A stretch of DNA of 64,000 nt from Bacillus sp. 2205SS5-2 (GCF_037024155.1 NZ_JAYKTS010000020.1:1-64000); one strand, 5' to 3'. Shown: positions 7,268-17,054, counted from the first letter of the stretch. Numbers and translations are program-made. The notes: a model not told the origin generated them from the letters alone.

Positions 7268-8463
7268 AAAAAGTAGTGAAACCTTTATGGAGCTATGATG
7301 TTCAAAAAACAGAAGCCTGGCTTTCGGAAATGGCAGCTAGGGGATTTCATTTTGTTATGTTGAACCGATGGACGAGGAGCTTTTATTTTCGCCCAAGCGA
7401 GCGTAAATCGATTACCTATCGAATCAGTTACGAAAAAGTGAAGGGAGTTTCTTTATCTTCGTCACTTCAAGAAGAGGGCTGGATAAAGTTAGTTCAGAGC
7501 GGAAATTGGCTTTTCCTTGCGAATGAACAACCCACTGAAAAAATCAAAACTTCATCGGTTCGTGAAGGTGTAATTAAGAGGAATCGAATGAATATGTACA
7601 TCTTTAGCGGCGTTTCTATCTATTTAGGAGGAATATTGGTAACCAATTTATTGATTTGGGGTATTGGAAAAACACAGGAGGGTTCAGTCAAAGTAGTAGA
7701 GAGCCCTTTATGGGTGATCACTTATTTTGCGTTAGGATTGGCTATTGCTGTATTCATTCTATCTATTTATTCCATTATTAAAATTAATAAAAATAATAAA
7801 CAATTGAGTCAAATGAAATCAAGCGATTCTCATTTTCATTCTACTATTGGAAAAAAGTTCGATAAGAAAACAGAAAAACAAATGAAGCGGAGTGGCGAAC
7901 TCGTTCTGATAAGAAAAATTGGCTGGATGTATTCGCCCGATAAACTGGAATTATGGCTTGAAAGCATGGAGAAAAAAGGGCTAAATCTATATCGTGTGAG
8001 CAAAACGGGCACAGCCTTCATATTTAAAAAAGGGAAACCACGCTATATTAGTTATTGTGCAGATTATCAAAACATTTCGAATGAAAGCTATTTTAATATT
8101 CACCGAGATTTTGGTTGGACCCTTACGTTTAGTTCTTATTCAGCTTTACAAAAATGGACGATCTGGAGCAAACCCTATGAGGAAGGAGAGGAGAAACCTC
8201 AAATCTATAGTGATAATACGACTCAAATGAAACATGCTAAAAAAGTAGCGGTCGCCTATACTATTTTATTTCTTCCAATTTCATTAATGTGCTCGTTCAA
8301 TGTCTTCCTCTTTCTTGAAGGAATGATAAAAGGCACTTCTTCAACTTTAAATGTCGTCAATTTCATCATGTTTTTTTTGTTAATATTCGTATTTGGCTCG
8401 TTTATTGTTAGGACTTGGATCTATGTCTGGCGACTAAAAAAGCGTTTAACTCTTCACCCGTAA
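7264..8463 (+). CDS. DUF2812-containing membrane protein, two copies of the domain
   Basis: Protein of 399 residues with two DUF2812 domains (about 3-95 and 215-305), each with a WSYD/W-MYSPDKLELWLE..-type segment. Two pairs of membrane helices (about 122-140, 150-170, 342-365 and 372-392) follow them. It overlaps the PadR gene by 4 bases; PadR plus DUF2812 is a common gene pair in Firmicutes. The function is unknown. The pairing suggests a membrane response controlled by the PadR protein. Confidence 0.85.
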   Translation: MKKVVKPLWSYDVQKTEAWLSEMAARGFHFVMLNRWTRSFYFRPSERKSITYRISYEKVKGVSLSSSLQEEGWIKLVQSGNWLFLANEQPTEKIKTSSVREGVIKRNRMNMYIFSGVSIYLGGILVTNLLIWGIGKTQEGSVKVVESPLWVITYFALGLAIAVFILSIYSIIKINKNNKQLSQMKSSDSHFHSTIGKKFDKKTEKQMKRSGELVLIRKIGWMYSPDKLELWLESMEKKGLNLYRVSKTGTAFIFKKGKPRYISYCADYQNISNESYFNIHRDFGWTLTFSSYSALQKWTIWSKPYEEGEEKPQIYSDNTTQMKHAKKVAVAYTILFLPISLMCSFNVFLFLEGMIKGTSSTLNVVNFIMFFLLIFVFGSFIVRTWIYVWRLKKRLTLHP

Positions 8464-8522
8464 GATGAATATAAGCGGTGTTTAAGATGATTTTGGGAGA
8501 TAAAAAGGAGGAAAATAAATCT

Positions 8523-9215
8523 ATGAAAACAATTGGCTTGATTGGTGGGATGAGCTGGGAATCCGCGACGGAATATTATAAGGTTATCAATCAAGAAGTG
8601 AAACGTAGATTAGGAGGTTTGCATTCAGCTAAGTGTATTTTATTCAGTGTGGATTTTGCAGAAATCGAACAACTCCAATCAAGAGGAGACTGGGAACAAG
8701 CAGGAATTGTTCTCGCAAAAGTTGCTTTGAGATTAGAAAAGGCGGGAGCGGACTTTATCGTCCTTTGCACGAACACAATGCATAAAGTCATTCATTTAAT
8801 TGAAGAAGCTATCTCCATTCCTATAGTGCATATTGCTGATGCAACCTCAAAAACAATCACCCATTCAAAGATCAAAACAGTTGGACTACTTGGAACTCAA
8901 TATACGATGGAACAAGATTTTTATACAGCTCGGATCAACTCAAATGGAATTAAGGTCATCATCCCGAATCAAGCCGAACGTGAGCTAATAAACCAAGTGA
9001 TTTATCATGAATTATGTTTAGGGAAGATACAGCTTACTTCCAAAAGGTTTTTTCAACAAGTGATTCACCGTTTAATGGAGAACGGGGCTGAAGGAATCAT
9101 CTTAGGATGCACGGAGATTGGCTTGTTAATTCAGCAAGAGGATACAGGCATTTCATTATTTGACACAACACAAATTCATGCTGAAGCTGCTGTGAGTTAT
9201 GCCTTAAAAATATAA
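8523..9215 (+). CDS. aspartate/glutamate racemase family protein
   Basis: Cofactor-independent racemase fold, 230 residues. The N-terminal KTIGLIGGMSWESATEYY segment and the two catalytic cysteines, Cys82 in VLCTNTMH and Cys196 in ILGCTEIG, are present, as in YgeA/RacX-type enzymes that interconvert D- and L-amino acids. The longer frame from 8478 is rejected because AAAGGAGG lies 10 bases before the ATG at 8523. It follows the DUF2812 gene by about 60 bases and could share its transcript. Which amino acid it uses cannot be read from sequence. Confidence 0.88.
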   Translation: MKTIGLIGGMSWESATEYYKVINQEVKRRLGGLHSAKCILFSVDFAEIEQLQSRGDWEQAGIVLAKVALRLEKAGADFIVLCTNTMHKVIHLIEEAISIPIVHIADATSKTITHSKIKTVGLLGTQYTMEQDFYTARINSNGIKVIIPNQAERELINQVIYHELCLGKIQLTSKRFFQQVIHRLMENGAEGIILGCTEIGLLIQQEDTGISLFDTTQIHAEAAVSYALKI

Positions 9216-9460
9216 AATGCCTTTCTAAACAGTGGTGTTAATTCTCTCAAAATAGAAGGGAGAATTGAAAAGCAATTTTTGATTTTAATAGAATAGCTAA
9301 TTGATATACTAAGTGAGTTCACTAGTGTTGCATTAATTTAATGTGAATATTTAAAATACTCACAATGTTCAATTTTATTATTTTATGCAAAGAAAAAGTC
9401 CTTTATAATGGATAAAGTCAGGTGGTAACCCGTCCAAATCCACTAAAAAGGACCAAACTC

Positions 9461-9595
9461 ATGGACAAGATTACACGAAAAACTTCATTTGGGCAATGGT
9501 TTTCTCCGATAAATTTTCAATCATTTGAAGAAGATGTGAAAACCATGCAATATAACCGTTGTACTAAAAAATTAACCTCTATGACCTTGCTCAGA
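9461..9595 (+). pseudogene. N-terminal fragment of an IS4-family transposase
   Basis: The first 40 or so codons (MDKITRKTSFGQWFSPINF...KKLTSMTLL) match the start of Bacillus IS4-type transposases. The match ends abruptly and the frame runs on into unrelated sequence next to the following acetyltransferase gene. The AT-rich stretch 9370-9460 is probably the rest of the IS left end. No right end was found. Confidence 0.6.
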
Positions 9596-9635
9596 AAAAA
9601 ATATTTATCTACAAAAAAACTAGGGGGGCTATTTG

Positions 9636-10073
9636 ATGAAAATTGTGCAACAATGTAACCAACAAGACCGAGAGTTTATTAAGAAAAAAGTGATTGAGCA
9701 TAATCTGAAAAGTTTATCGGATGAGGTGAAAACGGCTTTAGAGGATGTGAGTTTTGTTTTAAGAGACGCTGATGAGAAGTTAATTGGTGGAGTGACGGCA
9801 ACGTTGTTTTGGCATCATCTTCATATTGATTTTCTCTGGGTATCAGAAGAGTACAGGAATAAAGGTCTAGGTCAATCGCTTATGTTAGAGTTAGAAAATT
9901 TCGCTATTAAGCGAAAATGTCGCTTGATGCTTGTTGATACTTTTAGTTTTCAAGCACCTAAATTTTATAAAGATCTAGGATTTAAGGTTATCGGAGTAGT
10001 AGAGGATCATCCCAAAGGGCACGAGCAATATTTCTTAGAGAAAAGATTACCTCTACCTAGTGCACCGGAATAA
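9636..10073 (+). CDS. GNAT-family N-acetyltransferase
   Basis: Protein of 145 residues that transfers an acetyl group from acetyl-CoA to an amine; the acceptor is unknown. The acetyl-CoA binding motif is WVSEEYRNKGLGQSLM (about 70-85), followed by the beta-bulge strand and a FYKDLGFKVIG C-terminal motif typical of GNATs. ATG 9636 is preferred over TTG 9633 because AGGGGGG lies 8 bases upstream. It sits just behind the IS4 fragment and 30 bases ahead of a DUF4440-type gene, perhaps as a pair. Confidence 0.85.
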   Translation: MKIVQQCNQQDREFIKKKVIEHNLKSLSDEVKTALEDVSFVLRDADEKLIGGVTATLFWHHLHIDFLWVSEEYRNKGLGQSLMLELENFAIKRKCRLMLVDTFSFQAPKFYKDLGFKVIGVVEDHPKGHEQYFLEKRLPLPSAPE

Positions 10074-10103
10074 TTAAGAAACGGACAAATTGAGAAGTGG
10101 GTG

Positions 10104-10469
10104 ATGCAAGTGAATGAAAAGTCTTCCTTAAAGGAACAGCTACGTCGATTAGAAGAGAAGCTACTTCAACCTGAAGTTCGCAGCTCTCAACTAGAATTAC
10201 AAAAACTACTAGCACCTAATTTCTTTGAAATCGGGAGCTCAGGAAAAGTACTTTATCAAAATGAGCCCATTTCAAAAGCGGGTATTCCAACAGTTGATAT
10301 GTCGCTCAGTGAATTTACTATTCACCCGATGTCAGAAGAAATTGTGCTGGCGACCTATAAAGTATACAACGCGACCAAGCATCAGCACACACTACGTAGT
10401 TCACTATGGAAAAAGGTACAGAATCAATGGAAAATGGTGTTTCATCAAGGGACAATAGCTCAAGAGTAG
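10104..10469 (+). CDS. SnoaL-like / DUF4440 protein
   Basis: Protein of 121 residues with a cone-shaped alpha+beta-barrel signature: an N-terminal helix (LKEQLRRLEEKLLQPEVR), then LAPNFFEIGSSGKV, a middle strand pair and the final LRSSLWKKVQNQWKMVFHQGT typical of DUF4440/NTF2-like domains. Members can be enzymes or ligand-binding proteins; no catalytic residue can be assigned. ATG 10104 or GTG 10110 are both possible starts. It follows the acetyltransferase gene closely and is followed by a partial composite repeat. Confidence 0.75.
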   Translation: MQVNEKSSLKEQLRRLEEKLLQPEVRSSQLELQKLLAPNFFEIGSSGKVLYQNEPISKAGIPTVDMSLSEFTIHPMSEEIVLATYKVYNATKHQHTLRSSLWKKVQNQWKMVFHQGTIAQE

Positions 10470-10680
10470 TTCATTTCATTATTTCATGATTCAGCTGCAG
10501 TGGCTTGCGGCTCGGGGTCAAATGAATAACCCTCCAGCGATGCAGGCATCACCTCCGAGTTCTTCATTTGCCTGACGCCGCAGGGCAGCCACTTCCGCTT
10601 TTCGTAAATGGTGCATGAAACAAAGCGATATCAACGTTTATACACTGTTCGCAAAGCAACAAACTTTACGAAAACAGCTT
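10470..10680 (+). repeat. partial composite GGCT element with one type-A cassette
   Basis: The left arm of the host element is missing. A type-A GC-rich cassette starts CAGCTGCAG at 10492 and ends CTTCCGCTTTTCG, followed directly by the right half of the host element (AAATGGTGCATGAAACAAAGC). The junction is at the same host position as in the other composites. Confidence 0.8.
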
Positions 10681-10761
10681 TGTGAAAACACCCTTAACTT
10701 AAGACATTTCAACGGATAAGGTTAAACTAATTGACTTGGCAAGATAGAATGGAGAGAGAAA

Positions 10762-11226
10762 ATGATACAATTTAGTAAAGTCCAGCAAGAAGAATTTGAT
10801 AAGTATTTGGATTTCCTGATTCCTGACTACGCTCAAGGAATTACTGAAAACTTCAACTTAACTATGGAGCAAGGTTTGGAAGAGTCTGAAATGATGGTGA
10901 ATGACATGTTAAAGGACGGGTTATCTTCTGAAGGTCAATATTTGTACAATGTAGAAGACGTTAATCTAAATGAAAAAGTAGGGATTCTTTGGTATAGTAT
11001 TATTCCAGAAATTAAACAAGCGCATTTGAATCATATTTTAATAGAAGAGTCTAGGCGAGGTAAAGGGTATGGAAGTAAGACGCTAGAGAAACTTCAGGAC
11101 ATGCTTAAAGAAGATGGTATAAAGTCAATAGGATTAAGTGTATTTGGAAGAAATGAAGGTTCGTATCGATTATATAAGAAGTTAGGATATTCAATGACGA
11201 GAATATCAATGGAGAAAGTACTTTAA
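10762..11226 (+). CDS. GNAT-family N-acetyltransferase
   Basis: Protein of 154 residues. It has an N-terminal variable part, then the acyl-CoA motif ILIEESRRGKGYGSKTLEKL (about 93-112) and the C-terminal NEGSYRLYKKLGYSM motif found in GNATs acting on small molecules or protein N-termini. The ribosome site GGAGAGAG is 7 bases upstream. A terminator follows at 11249. The acceptor substrate is unknown. It stands alone between repeats. Confidence 0.87.
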   Translation: MIQFSKVQQEEFDKYLDFLIPDYAQGITENFNLTMEQGLEESEMMVNDMLKDGLSSEGQYLYNVEDVNLNEKVGILWYSIIPEIKQAHLNHILIEESRRGKGYGSKTLEKLQDMLKEDGIKSIGLSVFGRNEGSYRLYKKLGYSMTRISMEKVL

Positions 11227-11248
11227 GAGCATAGTATTTATAAGTAAG

Positions 11249-11276
11249 ACGTATTTCTGTTGAAGTGCGTTTTTTT
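11249..11276 (+). terminator. intrinsic terminator
   Basis: ACGTATTTC-TGTT-GAAGTGCGT, nine pairs with two G-U, followed by six or more T. Confidence 0.75.
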
Positions 11277-11289
11277 CTAGTCTGGAGAA

Positions 11290-11656
11290 GAAATCGGATA
11301 TTATTATTTGCCTGGTAATAATGATCAGCATTGGAATAGTCATATTTCCAGTCATTTGCGTTACTACGGGAGCACGAATTAATAATCAGAAAAAATTTAT
11401 TCCGTAAGAGTATTTAAGGGTAGCTGCTAATATGCTTCTTTCGTGGTGTGCTACCAAAAATGCAAATGCTTTTACATAGACAGACCAACCTAAAAAACAT
11501 ACGTCCTTTTCTTACAAAGGTGATATGAAAAAAATAAACTCCTGAGGGAATTGTAATCAATGTGACAGTGATTTTGAGCGGGAAATATGATTAGATGCAC
11601 AGGAATCTATCTATTTAGTAGTTGATAAACTGCTACAAAGAGCTATTATTCGTTAG
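11290..11656. other. intergenic stretch without an identifiable gene
   Basis: One frame near 11296-11407 reads as a hydrophobic segment (IIICLVIMISIGIVIFPVICV) followed by a short polar tail and stop, but has no start codon or ribosome site. It may be the end of a lost small membrane protein. Nothing else was seen. Confidence 0.3.
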
Positions 11657-11813
11657 GAAATCTTTTTTTCGTATACATAAAAGTTGCTATTTAATCTATC
11701 TCTTGCTGGTTCTCTAGAGTTAGGGATGGCGTTCATCCAAAAGTATAAGAAAAAATGCCCAGAACCCAATCTCATCAATGAAATATAGACTACTGCAAAA
11801 AATCACATTCTTC
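11657..11813 (+). repeat. degenerate GGCT miniature element type 1
   Basis: Recognisable TTTTCGTATACAT left arm and AAAAAATGCCC core. The right arm is eroded. It abuts the next copy head to tail. Confidence 0.55.
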
Positions 11814-11819
11814 ATGAAA

Positions 11820-11979
11820 TGCTCTATTCGTATACATTTTAGCTATTTCATCTGATTTTTGATTTAATCGACCATTTTACTGTTGATTTCCAATAATAAT
11901 AGACGAAAAGAGCCCGAAACAAAGAGATATAACGGTTTATAGACTGGTGCGAAAAGCAACAAACTTTGCGAAAACAGCC
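11820..11979 (+). repeat. GGCT miniature element type 1, 160 bp
   Basis: Flanking 8-mers TCATGAAA (11812-11819) and TCACGAAA (11980-11987), 7 of 8 identical. It was inserted into the right end of the older degenerate copy. Confidence 0.8.
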
Positions 11980-12100
11980 TCACGAAAACACCACTTTGTA
12001 TGAAATCTTTCAAACTGTAAGATTCATGTCATCGAATGAAATAGGTGTTTTCAACAAATGATTTTACAATAAGGTATAGACAATTTAAAGGAGAGATATT

Positions 12101-12870
12101 ATGACATCTATACTAAAAGTAGAAAATATGGAAAAGTATTTTGGAAATAAAGGAAATGTCACAAAAGCCATTGATGATTTATCGTTTGAAGTGAAAAAAG
12201 GTGATTTCGTTGGCATTATGGGTCCCTCTGGAAGTGGAAAGACGACGTTGCTCAACTGTGTTTCAACCATTGATAAGGTAACGACTGGAAGTATTACGAT
12301 AAATGGACAAGAAGTTACATCATTTAAACGAAATCAACTTGAGAAGTTTCGCCGCGATGAGTTAGGATTTATTTTTCAAGATTTTAATCTGTTGGACACA
12401 CTTTAACAGCGTTTGAAAATATTGCCCTTACCTTAACCATTCAAGGAACTAATCCTGCTACGATCGACTCTAGGGTCCAAGAGATTGCAGAAAAACTTGA
12501 AATTACGCCCGTATTAAATAAGTTTCCCTATGAGATGTCTGGCGGACAAAAGCAGCGAGTTGCTTCTGCACGAGCCATTGCAACCAACCCCTCTCTGGTA
12601 TTAGCGGATGAGCCAACAGGTGCACTAGATTCGAAATCCTCTCGTTTATTACTTGAATCATTTGAAAAGCTGAATCACGAATTAGAGACCACTATTTTAA
12701 TGGTAACACATGATTCATTTACAGCGAGCTATGCTAATCGAATCCTTTTCATCAAAGATGGACAAATTTTCAATGAATTGGTAAAAGGGAATGAATCAAG
12801 AAGAGAATTTTTCAAGCGCATTATGGAAGTGGTTACCTTGCTTGGAGGTGATGCAGATGATGTATTTTAA
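12101..12870 (+). pseudogene. frameshifted ABC transporter ATPase, BceA/SalX type
   Basis: ATP-binding subunit of a peptide-antibiotic (BceAB-type) transporter. Walker A GPSGSGKTT, Q-loop FIFQDFNLLDTL, signature MSGGQKQRV, Walker B LVLADEPTGALD and the switch His (MVTHDS) are all present. At about 12401-12406 the frame shifts by -1 (or +2): the first frame ends in TAA, and TAFENIALTLTIQG continues in another frame. A normal product of about 255 residues cannot be made without recoding or sequence error. It overlaps the permease gene start. Confidence 0.85.
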
Positions 12871-14331
12871 ATTATCATTTCGAAATGTCAAACGTAGTTT
12901 TAAAGACTACGCGATTTATTTTTTGACCATTACTTTCGCGATTAGTCTTTTTTATAGCTTTAATTCATTGCCCGCTCAGCAAGCAATGATGGATCTTTCT
13001 AGTAGTCAACAAGAAATGATTACGGACTCTTTGAAAGCACAGCGATTCTTTGGACCAGCGTCGGGTTAGGAACAGTTGGTACCTTTCTTTTCTACTTTTC
13101 ACTATCAGGCTTTTTATTGAATATGTTAAGAAGAAATAAGAAAGTCTACTATAAGGATATAAATATGTTCGTATTACGACAACTCAACAGTAAGGTGAAT
13201 TCTACTTTTGTGTCGATGACGATAATTTGTTTGATGCTTTTTTTCACAATAGGCGTCTTGTCCACAGGGTTTAGTATTAAAAATACCATGGAAAAGGATT
13301 TAGAATTAATTACACCTTATGATGCTAGTTTTATTTTTTATGGAAATGAAGAATATCCAAATGGCTGGGACGGTGTGTTTGACCAATTTAACCTGAAGAA
13401 GTATGGAGAGTATGTCATTTTTGATGAATATGACACAGGAGCAACCGTAGAATCTTATCTTAAAGATTTCACAGATGGGGAATCAAAACAACTGTTTTCA
13501 CAGCACTATAGTCCGCATTTAACCGTTATTAGTCGATCGGACTATGAAGGAATTTTACAATTGCAACAGAAAAAGCCTATCAACTTGAGTCAGGATGAAG
13601 TCTTGCTTATTACAAACCGTGCCGAATATGAACCGCTGATTCAGCGATTTACTGATCAAGAGGAAAGAATGGTTATTGGGGATCAAGAATATTCGCTTGC
13701 TCCAAAAGGGTATCAATTTCTTTCTATTCGAACAAATAATTTTGCATCACATACGATGATCGCCGTTCTACCAGACGATGCAATTAAGGATAAACCTGTA
13801 TTGGAAACGATTATGAACATCCAGTATCAGGGCGACAGCGAAAAAGCGGATGAAGAAATTTACCAGTTATTAAAAACAAATAATAGTGCAGAAAATCTTG
13901 ACTATTATTTGTTTGGGCTAACCAGCAAACGTGCCTATGAAGAAGCAACCGGCACCTCGACGATAGGAATCTATATTAGTGTCTATCTAGGAATAATATT
14001 TCTAATTTCAAGTGCTGCTATTTTAGCATTACAACAGCTTTCAGAAGCGAGTGAAAATATAAAACGATACGAAATGTTAAAGAAAATTGGTGTAACACAA
14101 CGTGGTATAAATAAATCGATTTTCAGGCAAGTATTCATTTATTTCATGATGCCACTTTCATTGGCCGTTATTCATTCAATCTTTGGTATAAAAGTAGTGA
14201 ATGATACCCTTTTGCTAATCGGTGCAGATAATGTATTCATTCCATCACTGCTAACAGCTGGGGTCATAGTGATTATTTATGGAGGATATTTTCTTGCTAC
14301 GTATACAGGATATAAATCGTTTGTAAAATAA
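12860..14331 (+). pseudogene. ABC transporter permease, BceB/FtsX type, internally deleted
   Basis: The N-terminal part (MYFKLSFRNVKRSFKDYAIYF, one helix) is intact to about codon 60. The frame then breaks near 13045 and resumes in another frame at LWTSVGLGTVGTF, which belongs to a later helix of the family. By comparison with full-length BceB permeases, roughly 150 residues are missing. The C-terminal 428 codons, including the large extracellular loop and the last four helices (ending YTGYKSFVK), are open. With the ATPase frameshift, the transporter is non-functional as read. No two-component system lies beside it. Confidence 0.85.
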
Positions 14332-14358
14332 AAAGGCTCCTAGTTAGTCTTTTTATTA

Positions 14359-14536
14359 GGCTCCTAGCGTGAAATTTGTTTCTCTGCCCATAGAAATAAC
14401 TGGCAGAAAGGTCTTTCGTTTTATTTCTGATTTTTATTTAGAAATCTACAATTTTTCGGTAAGAAAAGAACTCGAAATTATACATGTCATGGGTTTTATT
14501 CCTATTCTAAAAGCCATAATCTTTCCGATAATATCC
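14359..14536 (+). repeat. degenerate GGCT miniature element type 2
   Basis: It aligns with 18247-18428 over its whole length (AGAAATCTACAATTTTTCGG, AAAAGAACTCGAAATTATAC). An open frame of 66 codons through it is a by-product of the repeat and is not annotated. Confidence 0.6.
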
Positions 14537-14592
14537 TTTATTTTGAAGGGGTTTGTTTATGTTAGGTAAAGTGTGGTAGAGGCATTTTTTAA

Positions 14593-14753
14593 GGCTCTTT
14601 TCGTATTCAATGTGGCTATTTCATCTGATTTTAGATTAAATCGCTCATTTCACTGTTGATTTCCATTAAAAATAGACGAAATGATGCCCGAAACAAAGCG
14701 ACATCACCGTTTATAGACTGGTGCGAAAAGCCACAAACTTTGCGAAAACAACC
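14593..14753 (+). repeat. GGCT miniature element type 1, tandem copy 1
   Basis: Exact duplication TTTTTTAA at 14585-14592 and 14754-14761. The next copy was inserted into the right duplication. Confidence 0.9.
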
Positions 14754-14762
14754 TTTTTTAAA

Positions 14763-14923
14763 GGCTCTTTTCGTATACATTGTGGCTATTTCATCTGATT
14801 TTTGACTAAATCCTCCTTTTCACTGTTGATCTCTATCAAAAACAGACGAAATGATGCCCGAAACAAAGCTATATCATAGATAATAAACTGATACGAAAAG
14901 CCACAATCTTTGCGAAAACAGCC
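14763..14923 (+). repeat. GGCT miniature element type 1, tandem copy 2
   Basis: Exact duplication TTTTTAAA at 14755-14762 and 14924-14931. It is close to the consensus of the family. Confidence 0.9.
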
Positions 14924-15022
14924 TTTTTAAAAAGAAATTGCGTGTTATATGAAATTTTGAAATAATTAGTAAATGGGTTTCCCATAAATTTTTGTTTTTT
15001 TGATTTTATGAGGGAACTGGTT

Positions 15023-15490
15023 GTGAATTACAGGTTTGACTTAATGACGCAAAAACAAGCCGAAATAATCGCGTATCATTGGCATTATGAAGGAGAATAT
15101 TCTTTTTATGATATGGAGGCAGATCCAGAAGATTTAGCAGTATTTTTAAATGCTAAAACAAGAGGGGAGTCTATGTATGCTGTTTCAATGGGAAATGAAA
15201 TAATTGGATTTTTTAGTGTTCAAAACGCTACGAAGGATACCTATGAAATCGGCTTAGGAATGAGACCGGATTTGACAGGAAGTGGAAAGGGTTTAGCTTT
15301 TTTGAAAGCAGGAATTGATTTTGTTCAAGCTACATTTACCCCCAAAAAAATAATCCTTTCAGTTGCAACATTTAATCAACGAGCGATAAAAGTGTATAGA
15401 AAGTTAGGATTTAAAGATACGGAAACATTTATGCAACATACGAATGGGAGTACATTTGAATTTTTGAAGATGACTTATGAAGGAGAATGA
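15023..15490 (+). CDS. GNAT-family N-acetyltransferase
   Basis: Protein of 155 residues resembling ribosomal-protein-alanine acetyltransferases. The motif IGLGMRPDLTGSGKGLAFLKAG holds the acetyl-CoA loop and FNQRAIKVYRKLGFKDTE is the C-terminal motif. GTG 15023 is chosen because GAGGGAA lies 6 bases upstream, whereas ATG 15008 has only T-rich sequence before it. The stop is 3 bases before the Nudix gene, so the two form an operon. Confidence 0.85.
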   Translation: MNYRFDLMTQKQAEIIAYHWHYEGEYSFYDMEADPEDLAVFLNAKTRGESMYAVSMGNEIIGFFSVQNATKDTYEIGLGMRPDLTGSGKGLAFLKAGIDFVQATFTPKKIILSVATFNQRAIKVYRKLGFKDTETFMQHTNGSTFEFLKMTYEGE

Positions 15491-15493
15491 GAA

Positions 15494-15973
15494 ATGAGCT
15501 ATCCGATTAGGGTAAGAGCAGGCGCGGTAATTATTGAAAATAGTCAAATTCTTTTGGTTGAGTTTAACGACGAGAATGGACTGCATTATAATTTGCCCTC
15601 AGGTGGAGTAGAACGTAGTGAAACGGTGGTAGATGCAGCGATTAGGGAAGTGAAGGAAGAAGCTGGAATTGATGTTTCAGTAGGTTCATTGGCGTTTGCC
15701 TATGAATATGCACCGCATAGAAATGAGAATAAATACGGGGAGGTTCACTCGGTTAGTTTCTTTTTTGAGTGTAAGAGAATAAAGGGATCCGCGCCTAAAA
15801 TGTCAGAAACGCCGGATCTACATCAGATTGGGGTCAAGTGGATAGCGATTGAGGAATTATCAAACATTATTCTATATCCAAACATAAAAAAGCAGATTCT
15901 TCAGTTTACAAGAGAGAGCAAGACCCTTGAATGGTTGGAGGAGGAAAGGTTGGATTCTACTATTTCGACATAG
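15494..15973 (+). CDS. Nudix hydrolase
   Basis: Protein of 159 residues that would hydrolyse a nucleoside diphosphate linked to another group. The Nudix box runs from GGVERSET through REVKEEAGI (about 36-58), with all metal-binding glutamates in place. The ribosome site AGGAGA lies in the end of the preceding acetyltransferase gene. The acetyltransferase-Nudix pairing recurs in this window (18486-19544). The substrate cannot be told. Confidence 0.9.
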   Translation: MSYPIRVRAGAVIIENSQILLVEFNDENGLHYNLPSGGVERSETVVDAAIREVKEEAGIDVSVGSLAFAYEYAPHRNENKYGEVHSVSFFFECKRIKGSAPKMSETPDLHQIGVKWIAIEELSNIILYPNIKKQILQFTRESKTLEWLEEERLDSTIST

Positions 15974-16076
15974 TCTTTCTTGTTTAATAATTAATCGCAA
16001 TATTACTAGATACAATAGCCATCTAAAATTAAAAAAGGACTAAGATATCGTTCATATCCTGGTCCGATTGTACATC

Positions 16077-16406
16077 TTATTCTTCAATCGTTTTCAATAA
16101 TTTTTCAATATTTTGTTCCATATCGGTAGGATCAGTAGTGGCTTCAAATCAGCTGACGACTTCTCGCGTCACTCACATGCGTTTTTTGGGATCATGGGAA
16201 ATTGACCACATAATTTAACAAATAATTAGCTTGAATATGTTCATTGGAAGCAGGTTCTTGATGATCAAATTGATTACAAGGAAAGCCTAAAATAACAAAA
16301 CCTCTGTCTTTGTAGCGAATATATAAATGTTGCAGACCTTATACTGATAGATGAATCCACATCTGCCTGCTTTGTTTCCAATTAGGACGATCTTTCCTCC
16401 ATTTGA
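16077..16406 (-). pseudogene. glutathione peroxidase relic (BsaA/GPx type)
   Basis: Pieces of a thiol peroxidase are readable in shifting frames on the minus strand: [20 protein letters not shown] (with the active-site Cys in GRCGF), [40 protein letters not shown] and the C-terminal ATTDPTDMEQNIEKLLKTIE. At least two frameshifts and an internal loss of about 40 residues (before ATTDPT) separate them. The N-terminus is cut at about 16406, next to a miniature element. The gene is dead. Confidence 0.75.
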
Positions 16407-16418
16407 TTAGTGATTCAA

Positions 16419-16579
16419 TCTCTTTTTGTATACATTATTGCTATTCCATCAAATTTTAGATTGGACCCTCCATTTTACAGTTGATATCCATTGGAAATTG
16501 AAGATAAGATTCTCCGGAATAAAGCTATGTCACATTTTAGAGTCTTGTATGGAAAGTAACAAACTTTGTGAAAACAGCC
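16419..16579 (+). repeat. degenerate GGCT miniature element type 1
   Basis: TCTTTTTGTATACATTATTG left arm and AACAAACTTTGTGAAAACAG right arm. It borders the truncated end of the peroxidase relic. Confidence 0.7.
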
Positions 16580-16792
16580 CTCTTCCATAATTTTTTGTCC
16601 TTTGTTCGTTATTTAGTTTCCTCCTATAATGAAAAAATGATATTTTAAATGTGCTAGTAGAGGAGTAGGAAGCTACTTTTTATTTTCGTGTGTTTCTAGC
16701 GTGATACATACGCCTTTCATATACTGCAAAAGGAAAAATGGATTAGATGAAGTGAATATGAAGGATACGACCAAGAGGAACTACGATTAATT

Positions 16793-16945
16793 AGAGTTCT
16801 ATTTGTATAGATGGTTGCTCTTCCATTTGATTTTAGATAGAATCCTTCATTTTCTGTTTATTTCCATTATAAATAGACCGAAACAAAACTATATCATCGT
16901 TATTGGACTGAATTGAAAAAGCAATAAACTTTACCAAAACATTTT
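16793..16945 (+). repeat. degenerate GGCT miniature element type 1
   Basis: An eroded copy: TTGTATAGATGGTTGCT left arm, GACCGAAACAAAACTATATC core, ACCAAAACATTT right arm. The remaining parts of 15974-17054 show no gene apart from the peroxidase relic. Confidence 0.55.
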
Positions 16946-17054
16946 TATGATAAATGGGCTCAAAAGTCTACTGCTTTTCATAGAATAATTCAATTCTTTC
17001 TGATGTATGGTAAGGTGATAGGAGAGCGTTGAAAACATAGTAAAGGGTGTTAAG

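Noticed and set aside
14369-14569. 66-codon frame after the BceB relic
   Set aside because: It lies wholly within a degenerate type-2 miniature element.
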